Virus record (IMG/VR): IMGVR_UViG_3300010158_000027
Span: 1 to 64,000 of that record
Source of the DNA: a virus
DNA length: 64,000 nt
Direction: 5' to 3' (one strand)
In this document: piece by piece, positions 33,401 through 43,459 of the stretch
Numbering within the stretch: position 1 is the stretch's first letter
Layout of the letters: each line of letters begins with the position of its first letter
Position numbers and translations under genes: made by a program
Notes under the pieces: model-generated
The model's input: the letters and a program-made list of their open reading frames with translations, nothing else
Database searches by the model: none
Told to the model about the DNA's origin: nothing

Positions 33401-36400
33401 TCTGGCGATTATTCGCACGCAGAAGGTGCTGGTACCGTAGCATCTGGATATGCGGCACACGCAGAAGGTGATGGAACAATATCATCTGGTAACTATTCCC
33501 ACTCAGAAGGTGATGGAACAATATCATCTGGTAACTATTCCCACGCAGAAGGTACGTCAACGATTGCTGGATGGCGAGCATTTACTGTAACATCAGTAGT
33601 GTCTGGTTTAATAACTATATCAGATAACGTAGATTACTCTTCTGTATTTAATAGTAATATTGTTATATTAGATAACAATGAATACGGATATAACACAATT
33701 GCGTTCAGTTCACCAAATTTTACAATTCAATTAAATGATACTAACGTCAATACTGGAACATATGTTGCCGATTTCTTAAATTTAAATAGTCCATTAGCGA
33801 CCACCACCTTAGGGAATGGTACCCACTCCGCCGGGGATGGTACTAAAGCATTTGGTAATTATTCACACGCAGAAGGAACGGGAACGGTATCATATGGGGT
33901 ATCATCACACTCCGAAGGTTACGGATCATACACTTATGGGGATTATAGTCACTCAGAAGGTTATGCATCATCAACATATGGAAATCAGAGCCACGCTGAA
34001 GGTGGATCGACAGCAACATTTGGAAATTACAGCCACGCTGAAGGTTATGGTACGCAATCAGGTTGGAGAGCGTTTCCAGTATCCTCAGTAGTTGCTGGGT
34101 TAATAACCATATCGAATAATGTTGATTACACTTCTCAATTTACTTTGGGTGGGGGTAAAGTCATATTAGACAATAATTTATACACTTATAATACAATTTC
34201 ATACTCAGCGCCAAACTTTACAATACAATTAGATAACATCACGGTTAGTACTGGTAGTTATGTTGCGGATTATACTAATTTAAGTAGCTCGTGGGCGACA
34301 ATAGTCTTAGGTACTGCTTCTCACTCTGAAGGAACTGGAAATATATCGACGGGTGATTATAGTCACGCCGAAGGACAAGGAACGACTTCTATCGGTCAAA
34401 GTTCGCATTCTGAAGGGTTTTTAACAAAATCAATTGGAATTGCATCTCACTCTGAAGGTTATAGTACGACATCTATTGGTTCGTATTCCCATTCTGCTGG
34501 TTATAACGCAATCGCCAGCGGTAATACATCATTTATCCATTCAACTAATTCAGTTGTTGGTGGAGATAGAAGTGTGGTGTTAGGTGGACAAAACATTACA
34601 GGATTAACAAACGATACGGTTTATGTTCCTTATTTTAATTTAAATTATACCCCAATATTCAGTAATTCAAATACGGAAATTTTAAGTAGAAATTCATCAA
34701 ATGGTGATGTCGAATATACGCCACTAAGCGCATTTACAAGTCTTGATACGTATGTCACTGGATATACATATTCACCAACCACAAATACATTCACTATTAA
34801 ACAAAATCAAGGACAACCTAACATATCGGCATCGTTTGATAGTGTATCTGGTTTGACAGTTAACGGTTTATTGGAAGCAAATTCAATGTCGGCTAACACT
34901 TTTAGTGCCACAAGTATAGATAAAGTAGATTATATCATATTCAATACTGGAACAACAAGTGCAGCAACTGTTGCTGGTATGGTTTATTTTGATAATACAG
35001 AAAAATCGTTATCATATAATACATCAATTAATCAAGGAGTTACCGTTAACTTAGGACAACAAAACTATATTAGAGTGTTTAATAATAGTGGTGTTGATAT
35101 TCAAAGAGGTAAAGCTTTGGAGGTTTTATCTGCTTATAGTGGGTTACCATCAGTAACTCTCGCAGTTAATAAACATACGGGTTTTAATATTATTGGTGTT
35201 TCATCTGAAATCATACCTAACAACACCGAAGGTATTGCTATCACAAACGGAATTATTTCAGATATTCAATTAACCGGTATAACGGTTGGTTCTTTAGTTT
35301 ACGCATCAGATACCGTACCAGGTAAATTAGATGATGTTACAAATTATCTAAACTTCCCTCTTACGGCAAGAACAAATAGTGTTGGTTATGTGGTTCAAAC
35401 TGGAATCACAACTGGTAAATTATTCGTTAATATTAACAATGAGAATTCAGTATTATCTTTAACCGATTTAGAACGAAATGTATTGGAAGGAAATACATTA
35501 TCAACCGGTTTATTTGGGTTTACTGGGATGACAACTGGATCAACAACAACTTTTAATGTTGCTCCGTTGAAAGGTTGGTTGATTAAAAATACATATGAAT
35601 ATGCTACATTACCAGATGTTCAGAGTGTTAATTATACTGGTGGTACAAACATATCAGTCACTAATATTGCTTCAGCAGATTCAACATTTATTTTAATCAA
35701 TAGTGCTATAACTATTACACAACAAACAACATTTCCAACACCACAACAGAGAAGAGAAAATATCTATCTGGGTAAGATTAATCACCCAAATAGAACGAGT
35801 ATATTAAATATAAACAATACAGCTGATTATGATGTATCACCAATGTCATCTTTGCGTGATTTATGGTCACCTATAAGATTGATAAATCAAGGAATCGTAC
35901 CTTCACCAAATGGTGCTAATCTAAGTTTTAACACATCGGCCGGTATACTGTGGGGTAATGGTATTAATTGGCATAATAATCAATTAAGTCCTAATAATGT
36001 TAGTATTGCAGCAAAAGTTCCAGTATCGTTTAATTATAGAACACAAACTGGTGGAACTTCCACTAGTGTCACAGTTATTGACCCTCGTAATTATGATGTT
36101 GGTGGTGTAATAACTAGTATTGGTAATGCTGGTCTTGATGATGCAACTAATCAACGAATATATATGTACCCTACTGGTGTTATTAATGTTCTTTATGGTC
36201 AAACAGTATATACCAATTTAACTGCCGCTGTTGCTGCTGTACAGTCAGAGTCATTTATACCTTACCCTAATGCTGATAGCAGTGGTATACTTATTGGTGT
36301 ACTTTCGGTTAGAAATGATATTGGTACTGATGGACAATCATTAACCAATACGAGTTATGCTAAATTCACTTTTGTTTCTAAGTTTGGTGAAAGTTTTGGT

Positions 36401-38692
36401 GGAACTGGTGGTTTGTCAACAACAACACTTCAACAAGCGTATGATAATTCAACAACCCCAGAAATAACTACCAACGCAACGTTAGGTGGTTTATCGATAA
36501 AAAATGGTACTGGAAATGCCGATAACGTAACAAATTTAATAGAAGGTTTAAATGCCGCTGGTAACACAACATCATTTATTAGAGCTGATGGTGATATTTC
36601 TGGTACAACAATACAAACAAATGGTTTTACAGCAAATACTGGTGGAATGACAGCCACAACAGTTTCTGCCACAACAATTAATACTAATGGTGTTACCGCA
36701 ACAACAATTAATACAGGGGGGTTTAGTGCTAACGGAAATGGTTTAACCGCAACAACAATATCAGCAACAACATTACAAACGGGTGGGTTTTCCGCTAACA
36801 CTACAGGACTATCAGCATCAACTGTTAATATAAGAACAATCGGTAGTGGGTCCTCAGTTACCAACTTAGGTGTCGATTCTTCGGGTAATGTTGTCAGTGG
36901 TAGTACCCCTTCAATACCACAAGCTAATAAAATTTATGTTGATTCAATTAATGGGACTAATTCAACAGGTCAAGGAAATATTAACGCACCATACTTAACA
37001 GTAGAATACGCATTATCAGACATAACTAATACGGGAACGGTTACCGCAACCACTGCGAATGGTAGTGCGACATTAACATCCGTAAGTTCTACGGCTAATA
37101 TTGTTATAGGACAATTTATTACTGGTACTGGCATCCCATATAATTCAGTGGTTGTTAGTAAGACACCCAACACAATTGTATTAAGTCAATTATGTACAGC
37201 ATCAGCCACTATTACTGCAACTTGGTGGACTATTTATGAACTTATTCTGAACGGTAATTTTGTATGGGTTTCTAATTGGTTTAAACAAGGTTTTTTTATA
37301 AATGCTCAAACTTCAACTATATCATTCTCAGGAGTATTGTTATCACCAACTAGTCCTGTAGTACCAATAGTATTTAAAGGTGGTTTTTTATACGGAACAT
37401 CCGCATCAAGTAAATTTTTATCTATAAATGGGAGTTCAGTTGTAAAAGTATTTTTAAATCCAACAACTTATTCGAGTAGTGGTACTGGATATCAAATAGA
37501 TTGTAATCAAAATGGTAGTTCAAAATTTGATTCATTATATTTATTATGTGATAGTTTCTTAGCGAATTTTGGGTCAATTGCGGATATTGAAAGTGGTGGA
37601 GTATCTACCATAAAGGGTAATTATTATGGACTTTTGAGTGGTATTAGACTAAGATTCGCTACTATATTTTTTGATGGTGATTTAATTTGTCCAACTTCGG
37701 TTGCAGCATTTACGTCCGTAACTAGCGGTTATTTATTCACTAACGGTAGAATAACGGGAAATCTTTCAATACAAAGTAGTGGTGGTGTAGTTAATAGTAC
37801 CGTTACGGGTACTGCTCACTCATTGGGTTCAATTAGTACGGATTTGTTACAAACATTTAATGGTAAAATATTAGGAACTGTATCTGTACAAGGAATTTGC
37901 ACATTTAATGGAGTTGTTTATGGTAATATAACGGTGGTTGGTGGAACATCAATTTTTTTGGGTGTTTCAACTACAGTTGCAACTGTTACAACTAGCATAT
38001 CTGTTTCTAACGCAAAAGTGATAGCAACGGGTATGGCATCGATAGTTTCAGGAATTAATGGTATTGGGAATATAACTCTAACAAATTCAGCAACTTTAGA
38101 TATATTAGATAATGTAATAGGGGTTTCATACACCACTTATTCATCTGTACCCTTTATTTCTGTGGACGCAACATCAACATTAAATTTATATAAAACTAAT
38201 TTTGGAAACATATCTAGTTGTGCGGGAACGATTAACGTGTATGGTATATTTTCACATATTAATAAATCCGCAGACATAACGGGGTCATTAAACAATAAAG
38301 GTGGGACAATACAATTATTAAGATCTACCACAGAATCTGCAACTAGCACACCAACATTATTAATCTCTGGAGGTACATACCAACAAAACGGTGGTAAATT
38401 GTTATGTGCGGTATCAGATTCTAAATCGGGATTATTAAGAAAAACGGCAACGGGAGGTAAAATACAATTAATTAATCAGGCATATTTAAAGGTCGCAAAT
38501 GGGTTAGCTCCAATACAAATAATATCAAATACGGGGACAGCTCAAGATGTTGAAGTTTATTCGGTAATCGATAATTGTGCGGTTGGATTTAGAATTTCAA
38601 ACACATTTACCGATACAACATATGGAACAGCATATTCTCCAAATATTTTAGTGGGGGGTACGATGTTAGAAGATACAACTTATTTATTATAA
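30449..38692 (+). CDS. Giant tail fibre with YadA-head-like SHAEG repeats and beta-helix
   Basis: 2747 residues, begins on the stop region of the previous gene. Residues ~200-1350 contain dozens of 14-residue SHAEGxxTxASGxYSHAEG-type repeats, the left-handed roll of trimeric autotransporter heads. Five copies of a ~75-residue beta module (GWRAFTVTSVVAGLITISDN ... FTIQLDDTTVNTGTYVAD) interrupt them, starting near bases 30787, 32160, 32866, 33569 and 34061. Residues 1370-2150 form a stalk with SATTI/NTGG repeats. From about 2160 (VDSINGTNSTGQGNINAPYL) the C-terminus is a right-handed beta-helix of pectate-lyase type. There is no signal peptide or membrane anchor, so it is a phage fibre, not a bacterial adhesin. 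Confidence 0.85.
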   Translation: MEIKIYGEDSPLSGGTRYVTAISAETGFFDSFTITDIQSGSSVASLFITESGSVISGETNNFTGDTYWTSGTTGTTSIKAINSTGLDSTGNRSVAWGNQTLALGDDSTAWGYLTTAGWKGFTVSSVVAGLITISDNVDYSTEFTSGTVLLDSTQYTYNTVTFSSPNFTIQLNDTTVNTGTYVSDLSNLNSPLATVTVGNGAHSAGDSTKSLGNYSHAEGQNTLASGDYSHAEGYYAISSGDYSHAEGSGTIASGSYSHAEGDNTVAIGNNSHAEGTSTTASGKSSHAEGNTTTAVADYSHAEGGNTTASGVYSHAEGNNTTASGISSHAEGDSTTASGDYSHAEGNNTTASGIGSHAEGASTISSGDFSHTEGFQTKTGGNNGYLAISVSAGLVTLDASYGDVSADYPTGNYLYLNDYAYNNSYTTVALIIDSTSFNGTETEILLIDTSITTTTAVVGNINLNPANWTGDQVYGAPNSHAEGDNTLASGYASHAEGVSAIAAGGNSHAEGNFAIAIGGYSHAEGTNTKSTGDGSHAEGITTQSSGLYSHAEGQDTLTIGQYSHAEGNLTTAGWRAFTVTSVVAGLITISDNVDYTAAFTSGEVLLDTRVYTYNTIAFTSPDFTIQLDDTTVNSGTYVADFSNLNSPLASYIAGTGAHSTGNGTKALGDFSETGGDITLASGYGSHAEGSSTQATGDASHSEGVNTRAEGPHAHSEGYLTRASGDAAHAEGKTSIAHGYYSHAEGQQTTAYGQSSHAEGNSTTASGSYSHAEGAGTETRGNAAHAEGSSTIAIGDYSHTEGNTTQSGWRGFGVSSVVAGLITINDDIDYSAEFPGSDVLLDNIIYSYNSISFSSPSFTIQLDDITINTGTYVADLTNLTSTAYLATTLGAYSHAEGENTLASGPASHAEGESTSATSDYSHAEGFNTLASGSYSHAEGGGTTASGEYSHAEGGGTTASGGASHAEGQATQASGQSSHAEGESTTASGDYSHAEGAGTVASGYAAHAEGDGTISSGNYSHSEGDGTISSGNYSHAEGTSTIAGWRAFTVTSVVSGLITISDNVDYSSVFNSNIVILDNNEYGYNTIAFSSPNFTIQLNDTNVNTGTYVADFLNLNSPLATTTLGNGTHSAGDGTKAFGNYSHAEGTGTVSYGVSSHSEGYGSYTYGDYSHSEGYASSTYGNQSHAEGGSTATFGNYSHAEGYGTQSGWRAFPVSSVVAGLITISNNVDYTSQFTLGGGKVILDNNLYTYNTISYSAPNFTIQLDNITVSTGSYVADYTNLSSSWATIVLGTASHSEGTGNISTGDYSHAEGQGTTSIGQSSHSEGFLTKSIGIASHSEGYSTTSIGSYSHSAGYNAIASGNTSFIHSTNSVVGGDRSVVLGGQNITGLTNDTVYVPYFNLNYTPIFSNSNTEILSRNSSNGDVEYTPLSAFTSLDTYVTGYTYSPTTNTFTIKQNQGQPNISASFDSVSGLTVNGLLEANSMSANTFSATSIDKVDYIIFNTGTTSAATVAGMVYFDNTEKSLSYNTSINQGVTVNLGQQNYIRVFNNSGVDIQRGKALEVLSAYSGLPSVTLAVNKHTGFNIIGVSSEIIPNNTEGIAITNGIISDIQLTGITVGSLVYASDTVPGKLDDVTNYLNFPLTARTNSVGYVVQTGITTGKLFVNINNENSVLSLTDLERNVLEGNTLSTGLFGFTGMTTGSTTTFNVAPLKGWLIKNTYEYATLPDVQSVNYTGGTNISVTNIASADSTFILINSAITITQQTTFPTPQQRRENIYLGKINHPNRTSILNINNTADYDVSPMSSLRDLWSPIRLINQGIVPSPNGANLSFNTSAGILWGNGINWHNNQLSPNNVSIAAKVPVSFNYRTQTGGTSTSVTVIDPRNYDVGGVITSIGNAGLDDATNQRIYMYPTGVINVLYGQTVYTNLTAAVAAVQSESFIPYPNADSSGILIGVLSVRNDIGTDGQSLTNTSYAKFTFVSKFGESFGGTGGLSTTTLQQAYDNSTTPEITTNATLGGLSIKNGTGNADNVTNLIEGLNAAGNTTSFIRADGDISGTTIQTNGFTANTGGMTATTVSATTINTNGVTATTINTGGFSANGNGLTATTISATTLQTGGFSANTTGLSASTVNIRTIGSGSSVTNLGVDSSGNVVSGSTPSIPQANKIYVDSINGTNSTGQGNINAPYLTVEYALSDITNTGTVTATTANGSATLTSVSSTANIVIGQFITGTGIPYNSVVVSKTPNTIVLSQLCTASATITATWWTIYELILNGNFVWVSNWFKQGFFINAQTSTISFSGVLLSPTSPVVPIVFKGGFLYGTSASSKFLSINGSSVVKVFLNPTTYSSSGTGYQIDCNQNGSSKFDSLYLLCDSFLANFGSIADIESGGVSTIKGNYYGLLSGIRLRFATIFFDGDLICPTSVAAFTSVTSGYLFTNGRITGNLSIQSSGGVVNSTVTGTAHSLGSISTDLLQTFNGKILGTVSVQGICTFNGVVYGNITVVGGTSIFLGVSTTVATVTTSISVSNAKVIATGMASIVSGINGIGNITLTNSATLDILDNVIGVSYTTYSSVPFISVDATSTLNLYKTNFGNISSCAGTINVYGIFSHINKSADITGSLNNKGGTIQLLRSTTESATSTPTLLISGGTYQQNGGKLLCAVSDSKSGLLRKTATGGKIQLINQAYLKVANGLAPIQIISNTGTAQDVEVYSVIDNCAVGFRISNTFTDTTYGTAYSPNILVGGTMLEDTTYLL
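31080..34520 (+). repeat. SHAEG coding repeats with five inserted modules
   Basis: Units of about 42 nt (TCACACGCAGAAGGT core) run in blocks separated by five ~225-nt module copies. Neighbouring units are often nearly identical in DNA, e.g. around 33240-33310 and 33470-33550, indicating recent duplication. Confidence 0.8.
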
Positions 38693-38696
38693 AATT

Positions 38697-39020
38697 ATGG
38701 AAAATGTTAAACAAATAATATATAGACATTCAGATCAAGCTCTGATGATTATACCAGAAAACAATGAAATTGAGGTTACACCAAGATTTATATTTGAATT
38801 AACTAAAGAACAACAAATTTCATTCTTGGAACTTGAGATATTTTGTTTAACCCAAAAAAACCCATTGGTATATGTAGTATATACCTCTGATGTAAATAGA
38901 TTAGATATACAAGGCGATAATGATGAGGTAACATGTTTACTTGTTTCTGAAATGAGTTCTGAAGATAGACTAATAGTTGATCAAGTAAAAATAATATGTA
39001 CAGAATTAATAAATAATTAG
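38697..39020 (+). CDS. Small protein between fibre genes
   Basis: 107 residues, acidic and beta/alpha, starting 4 nt after the giant fibre. Untagged. Position and size parallel the gene at 43124, which sits in the same relation to another fibre. It may be a fibre assembly chaperone or a small tip protein; neither is shown by motif. Confidence 0.65.
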   Translation: MENVKQIIYRHSDQALMIIPENNEIEVTPRFIFELTKEQQISFLELEIFCLTQKNPLVYVVYTSDVNRLDIQGDNDEVTCLLVSEMSSEDRLIVDQVKIICTELINN

Positions 39021-39023
39021 AAG

Positions 39024-40535
39024 ATGGCGATAATATATACAAAAACCGATCAAGGATTAATAGTTACAACAGGAACAGGAGCACCAACTCACACAGCTGT
39101 TGCTGGAGATAGATACACTAACACTTCAAATGGTAATACGTATCAATACACTACTGGATGGAATTTAATGGCATTAAGTGGCGACTTTACCGGTGGAACC
39201 GTAAGTGGTGCTACTAATTTTACAAATGGATTAACAGCAACAACAATATCAGCAACAACAATATCGGGTACAACATTTTATGGTAGTGGAATAAACTTAA
39301 CAGGTGTGGTTAAAGGTTCAGGAACAACAAATTATTTACCAAAATGGACGGGAACAACAGGTTTGGGTAATAGTCAAATTTATGATGATGGAACTAATGT
39401 TGGTATCGGTATAGGACCTCAATCAGGTTATAAATTATATGTTCAAGGTAGAATATATGGTGTTGGTAGTATTGGTACTTATGGTGTTTATGGTCAGAAT
39501 ATCGGAGATAATACGGGAACTTATGTTGGTGTTTATGGTGAAGGCACTTCAGTTGAGCCATACGTTGATTCAATATATGTTGGAGGTAAATTTCTCGCTA
39601 ATGGTAGTTCGTATAATTTAAACTACGCGGCTTGGTTACAAGACGGAACTGAAGGTATAAATAAAGTTTTAATATCAGCAACGGCTGACGGTAAATCCAA
39701 TTGGAGTTCAAATTTAACAGGATTAACATCAGTGTCGGCAACAACAATAAATGCAACTAATTTATATGTTACTGGGGGAACACAATCAATTTTTTCAGGT
39801 AATAGTTCCGTAGAATTAGTTAGAATAACGCAGACAGGATCGGGAGACGCATTTGTTGTTGAAGACAGCACCAATGTTGATGCATCACATTTCGTGATAA
39901 ATGCTAGTGGTAACACAGCTATCGGTTTAACTCAACCAATAGGTAATGATAAATTAACGGTATCTGGAAACACAACAGTATATGGGACAGTAAGTGCGAC
40001 CACATATGATGGTGGTAGAATAAATAATGGTAAACTTATAGCCATAACCGAATTAACGGCTTCAACACTTGCGACACATACTGTAGCCAGTTCAACAGTG
40101 TTTACCGCAATTAATTGTAATTCAGACGCCACTAATAGATATGCTAAAATAACATTTACAGCACCACCAAGTGGTATTGTTGAAATCACATTTGAAGCGG
40201 ATATTGTATTTACAAATAGTGCCGCTGTTCAAATGGTAGGTTTAAACACAACAACAGGATCAACAACTACCCCAGATAACGGTTGGTTTAGAATAAATGG
40301 CGATGCTGATGGTAGTTCAGCTACATATAGAGCTTCATTTATAATAAGTAGTTTAACTCCATCTACAATATATTCATATTATGTTATGACAGTATGTGAT
40401 TTTAGTGGTAATATAGTTAGATGTGGTAGTAGACAAACTGGGGTCTATGTTGCTAGTGCTGATAGGCCATCTCCATTAAGAATTTATGCGAGAGATTTAG
40501 GTACAACAGTTATAACAACAAATCCATCATCTTAA
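39024..40535 (+). CDS. Tail fibre protein 3
   Basis: 503 residues, 3 nt after the small gene. Starts AIIYTKTDQGLIVTTGTGAP, then TGGTVSGATNFTNGLTATTI (trimerisation-like repeats). A segment [20 protein letters not shown] and following (near residues 250-300) is nearly repeated in the fibre at 43449. The C-terminal 160 residues form a beta-sandwich tip (TLATHTVASSTVFTAINCNS). No collagen-like shaft. A receptor-binding role is likely. Confidence 0.75.
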   Translation: MAIIYTKTDQGLIVTTGTGAPTHTAVAGDRYTNTSNGNTYQYTTGWNLMALSGDFTGGTVSGATNFTNGLTATTISATTISGTTFYGSGINLTGVVKGSGTTNYLPKWTGTTGLGNSQIYDDGTNVGIGIGPQSGYKLYVQGRIYGVGSIGTYGVYGQNIGDNTGTYVGVYGEGTSVEPYVDSIYVGGKFLANGSSYNLNYAAWLQDGTEGINKVLISATADGKSNWSSNLTGLTSVSATTINATNLYVTGGTQSIFSGNSSVELVRITQTGSGDAFVVEDSTNVDASHFVINASGNTAIGLTQPIGNDKLTVSGNTTVYGTVSATTYDGGRINNGKLIAITELTASTLATHTVASSTVFTAINCNSDATNRYAKITFTAPPSGIVEITFEADIVFTNSAAVQMVGLNTTTGSTTTPDNGWFRINGDADGSSATYRASFIISSLTPSTIYSYYVMTVCDFSGNIVRCGSRQTGVYVASADRPSPLRIYARDLGTTVITTNPSS

Positions 40536-40722
40536 AATTAATTCAGATTGGTAATGAGATGTAGTGTTTTTTATTGATACAATCGGAAATGTGGTTAATA
40601 CCCCTACTTAATGTTATTTGACATTCATTTAAATTTGAATCGTACACTAGATTAACTAATCCTGTTTTTCTATAATTAAATCTATTTAATTCGATTATTA
40701 GGATATTTATTAAATAAAGCTA

Positions 40723-43122
40723 ATGTCGAATAAAAGAATTTCACAGTTACCATATATAGGTGCAGATAAAATTTCGGGCAATACCTTAGTCCCTTTAGTC
40801 ACTTACTATTCAGCGACTACAGGAACTACCGTACACTCAAATCTCGGTGATGTACAATCGTTTATACTAAGCGGACAGACATTAACGGGAGGAACGTATA
40901 ACTCAACATCGGGTAATCTTACGTTAGTTAATAATAGTGGTGGAACCATAATAATTTCAGGAATAACTTCATCAGCGGGTACTAGTGGGACATCTGGTAC
41001 GTCAGGTATTAATGGTATAAATGGTACTAGCGGTATTGACGGCACTAGTGGAATATCAGGAACTAGCGGTATTGACGGAACTTCAGGGTTAAGCGGAACT
41101 AGCGGTATTGACGGAACTTCAGGGTTAAGCGGAACTAGTGGTATCGATGGAACGTCAGGTGTAAACGGTACTAGCGGCACATCAGGAACGAGCGGTATTG
41201 ATGGGACTTCAGGTGTAAGTGGAACTAGCGGAAGTAGTGGTACGTCGGGAATTAACGGAACTAGCGGGGTAAGTGGTACATCAGGTATTAACGGAACGTC
41301 AGGAACGAGTGGAATAAATGGTACTAGTGGTATTAACGGCACTAGTGGAGAGTCGGGATCATCAGGGACTAGCGGAATAAACGGTAGTTCAGGTACGTCA
41401 GGTACAAGTGGAATAATTTATATTACAAATCAAACCACAGGTTCGGTGACGTATTACACAACATTGGAACTTGCGAGAGATGGATCTGTTTCTGGAGATA
41501 CTATATATGTAAATACTGGAACATATATAGTAACTACAACCGCAGCTAACGGATTAAGTAAAAGTGGAGTGAATTGGTATTTTCAACCAGGTACGGTAGT
41601 GTCTAAAGTAACATCAGGTCACATATTTAGTGATAATGGTTTTGCTCTTAATGCGAATGTGTATGGAAATGGAACTTTTACTAAATCAACAACCACAGGT
41701 AATATATTTTATAATACATTATCAAACGCAATATTTGAAGCAAAATCAGTTACATCAAGTATAGATGATTGTTTTTTAACAACAACAGCTTCAAATTTAT
41801 ATTTCAATGTTAAATTTGCCGTATCAAGTGGTGGTAGAGTTTTACATATAGCCGGTTATTCAACAAGTCTTATAAAAATTGATATGATATCTTGGAGATC
41901 CACAGCGTCTAATTGTATCGGAGGAACTACCTGGTGGTATAATACTGATGTTCAAGTAACTGGGGAATTATTAGAATCTACAACGGCACAAGCTGTGGGT
42001 AATTATAATAGTGGAGCCGTATTAAATTTAAATATTACAAAAATACTTGGAGTAACTTATGCTTTATCTTCAGGTGATGGAAGTAATGGATATCCAAATA
42101 TTATAAATTGTGCTTATTGTACAGGTATATCAGATATTGGTAAAAATTATATCCTTAATGGTCAATTTGGGGTATTAAATTATGTTGGTAGTAATGGTGC
42201 CTTTGTTAATGGTGGAAGATTTGCAACAATTACTTTAACAGGTGGTGGACATGTAATTACAACTCTTGGGGCTAATTTTACACTACCTTCTACTGGTACA
42301 ATAACACAAAGTTCTGGGGTATTAGACGTAACTATTGATACTTTTCATTATGGTATTGGATTTACCATAACAGGAGGTGTTTGTAATATTAGGAATCAAT
42401 CAGTATCAAACCAATTATCAGGAGCTTTAGATAGAATAGTAAATGGTGGAACATTAAACTTATATACTAATTTTATTCATGGTGGAAATCCTGATTCTGG
42501 AGTATGGTATGCGATGAAATTACAATCAGGAACATTAAGACTATTAGCTTCAGTACAAAATAACTTTAATGTTGCATCAAGTAATTTAGCGGCACACGGA
42601 ATAGTATGGGTTGGTGGTAAATTAATTATTGATAGATCAACTATTTTTATAACAGATACCGTTGCATTACCGATACAAGCAACAACCGCTGGTTTATCTT
42701 TAAGAGTTCTTACAGGTGGATTAAGCACAAATATTACGGCGGATGGGGGAGTATTACCAGGTAAAAAAATGAAATATAAATTTACCATAAGCGCAGTTGC
42801 AGCAACAGGAATAAATATTTTAATACCAACCTCTTATAACATTTCAGAATCAAACACTGGGGTGTATAATACTAAAGCTCTTTTAGCTCAACGAATGGCT
42901 TCATTAATTAATGGTAGTCCATTTTTAAATGTTGCGGTAATTGCTACACAAGACATACCAGGAACTGATGAATACTTTTATATAGAAACATTAACCGCGG
43001 GCCCCACATTTTCATATAATACTCCTGTTAATTTTTCAGCTATTAATATTCAAAGATGGAATAGTTATACTATAACGAACATAACTGGAGGATCAATTTT
43101 AGAAAACTCAAACGTAGAATAA
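40723..43122 (+). CDS. Collagen-like tail fibre protein 4 with beta-helix tip
   Basis: 799 residues, after a 187-nt gap with TATTTATT at 40704-40711. Residues 1-85 begin [20 protein letters not shown] and form the attachment domain. Residues 86-228 are Gly-X-Y repeats (GTS/GID/GLS/GIN). Residues 230-650 ([20 protein letters not shown], then [11 protein letters not shown]) form a right-handed beta-helix as in phage depolymerase-type spikes. A final beta domain follows. No catalytic residues could be assigned. Could bind or degrade surface polysaccharide. Confidence 0.78.
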   Translation: MSNKRISQLPYIGADKISGNTLVPLVTYYSATTGTTVHSNLGDVQSFILSGQTLTGGTYNSTSGNLTLVNNSGGTIIISGITSSAGTSGTSGTSGINGINGTSGIDGTSGISGTSGIDGTSGLSGTSGIDGTSGLSGTSGIDGTSGVNGTSGTSGTSGIDGTSGVSGTSGSSGTSGINGTSGVSGTSGINGTSGTSGINGTSGINGTSGESGSSGTSGINGSSGTSGTSGIIYITNQTTGSVTYYTTLELARDGSVSGDTIYVNTGTYIVTTTAANGLSKSGVNWYFQPGTVVSKVTSGHIFSDNGFALNANVYGNGTFTKSTTTGNIFYNTLSNAIFEAKSVTSSIDDCFLTTTASNLYFNVKFAVSSGGRVLHIAGYSTSLIKIDMISWRSTASNCIGGTTWWYNTDVQVTGELLESTTAQAVGNYNSGAVLNLNITKILGVTYALSSGDGSNGYPNIINCAYCTGISDIGKNYILNGQFGVLNYVGSNGAFVNGGRFATITLTGGGHVITTLGANFTLPSTGTITQSSGVLDVTIDTFHYGIGFTITGGVCNIRNQSVSNQLSGALDRIVNGGTLNLYTNFIHGGNPDSGVWYAMKLQSGTLRLLASVQNNFNVASSNLAAHGIVWVGGKLIIDRSTIFITDTVALPIQATTAGLSLRVLTGGLSTNITADGGVLPGKKMKYKFTISAVAATGINILIPTSYNISESNTGVYNTKALLAQRMASLINGSPFLNVAVIATQDIPGTDEYFYIETLTAGPTFSYNTPVNFSAINIQRWNSYTITNITGGSILENSNVE

Positions 43123-43123
43123 G

Positions 43124-43459
43124 ATGGAATTACAAAACATAGTAGTAGACTTTAAAGAAATCACAACAACCACAATGTATAAAGACGTACATTATGATGT
43201 GGATGTTATGTCGGAGATTGAACCCGTTAAAATTGAGTTTGAGATTGCTTATGGTATCACATTCGATAGAGCAATAATACAATTAACTGAGGATCAACAT
43301 TTATGTGAACCAAGAATACTTTGTCAAAAAGAAGATGAACAAACGATTATAACTATTGTAGATATAAGAGATAATCATCCATCACTTATGTTGGAATTAG
43401 ATAAAATAAAATTATTAATTGAAGAACAATTACTTAATAATACGAATAATGGCGATTAG
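43124..43459 (+). CDS. Small protein between fibre genes
   Basis: 111 residues, 1 nt after the preceding fibre and overlapping the next by 11 nt. Acidic, alpha/beta. It parallels the gene at 38697 in size and position (both end in a Leu/Ile helix and Asn-rich tail: [15 protein letters not shown]). The two may be distant paralogues. A fibre-specific helper role is inferred from position. Confidence 0.65.
   Translation: MELQNIVVDFKEITTTTMYKDVHYDVDVMSEIEPVKIEFEIAYGITFDRAIIQLTEDQHLCEPRILCQKEDEQTIITIVDIRDNHPSLMLELDKIKLLIEEQLLNNTNNGD

Noticed and set aside
31248-34091. Plus- and minus-strand frames with HTQKV or HLLR repeats
   Set aside because: Out-of-frame shadows of the SHAEG repeats in the giant fibre; composition follows the repeat unit and there are no starts of their own.
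30449-38692. Bacterial trimeric autotransporter adhesin
   Set aside because: No signal peptide and no C-terminal membrane barrel; it is inside a phage fibre operon and has a phage-type beta-helix end.
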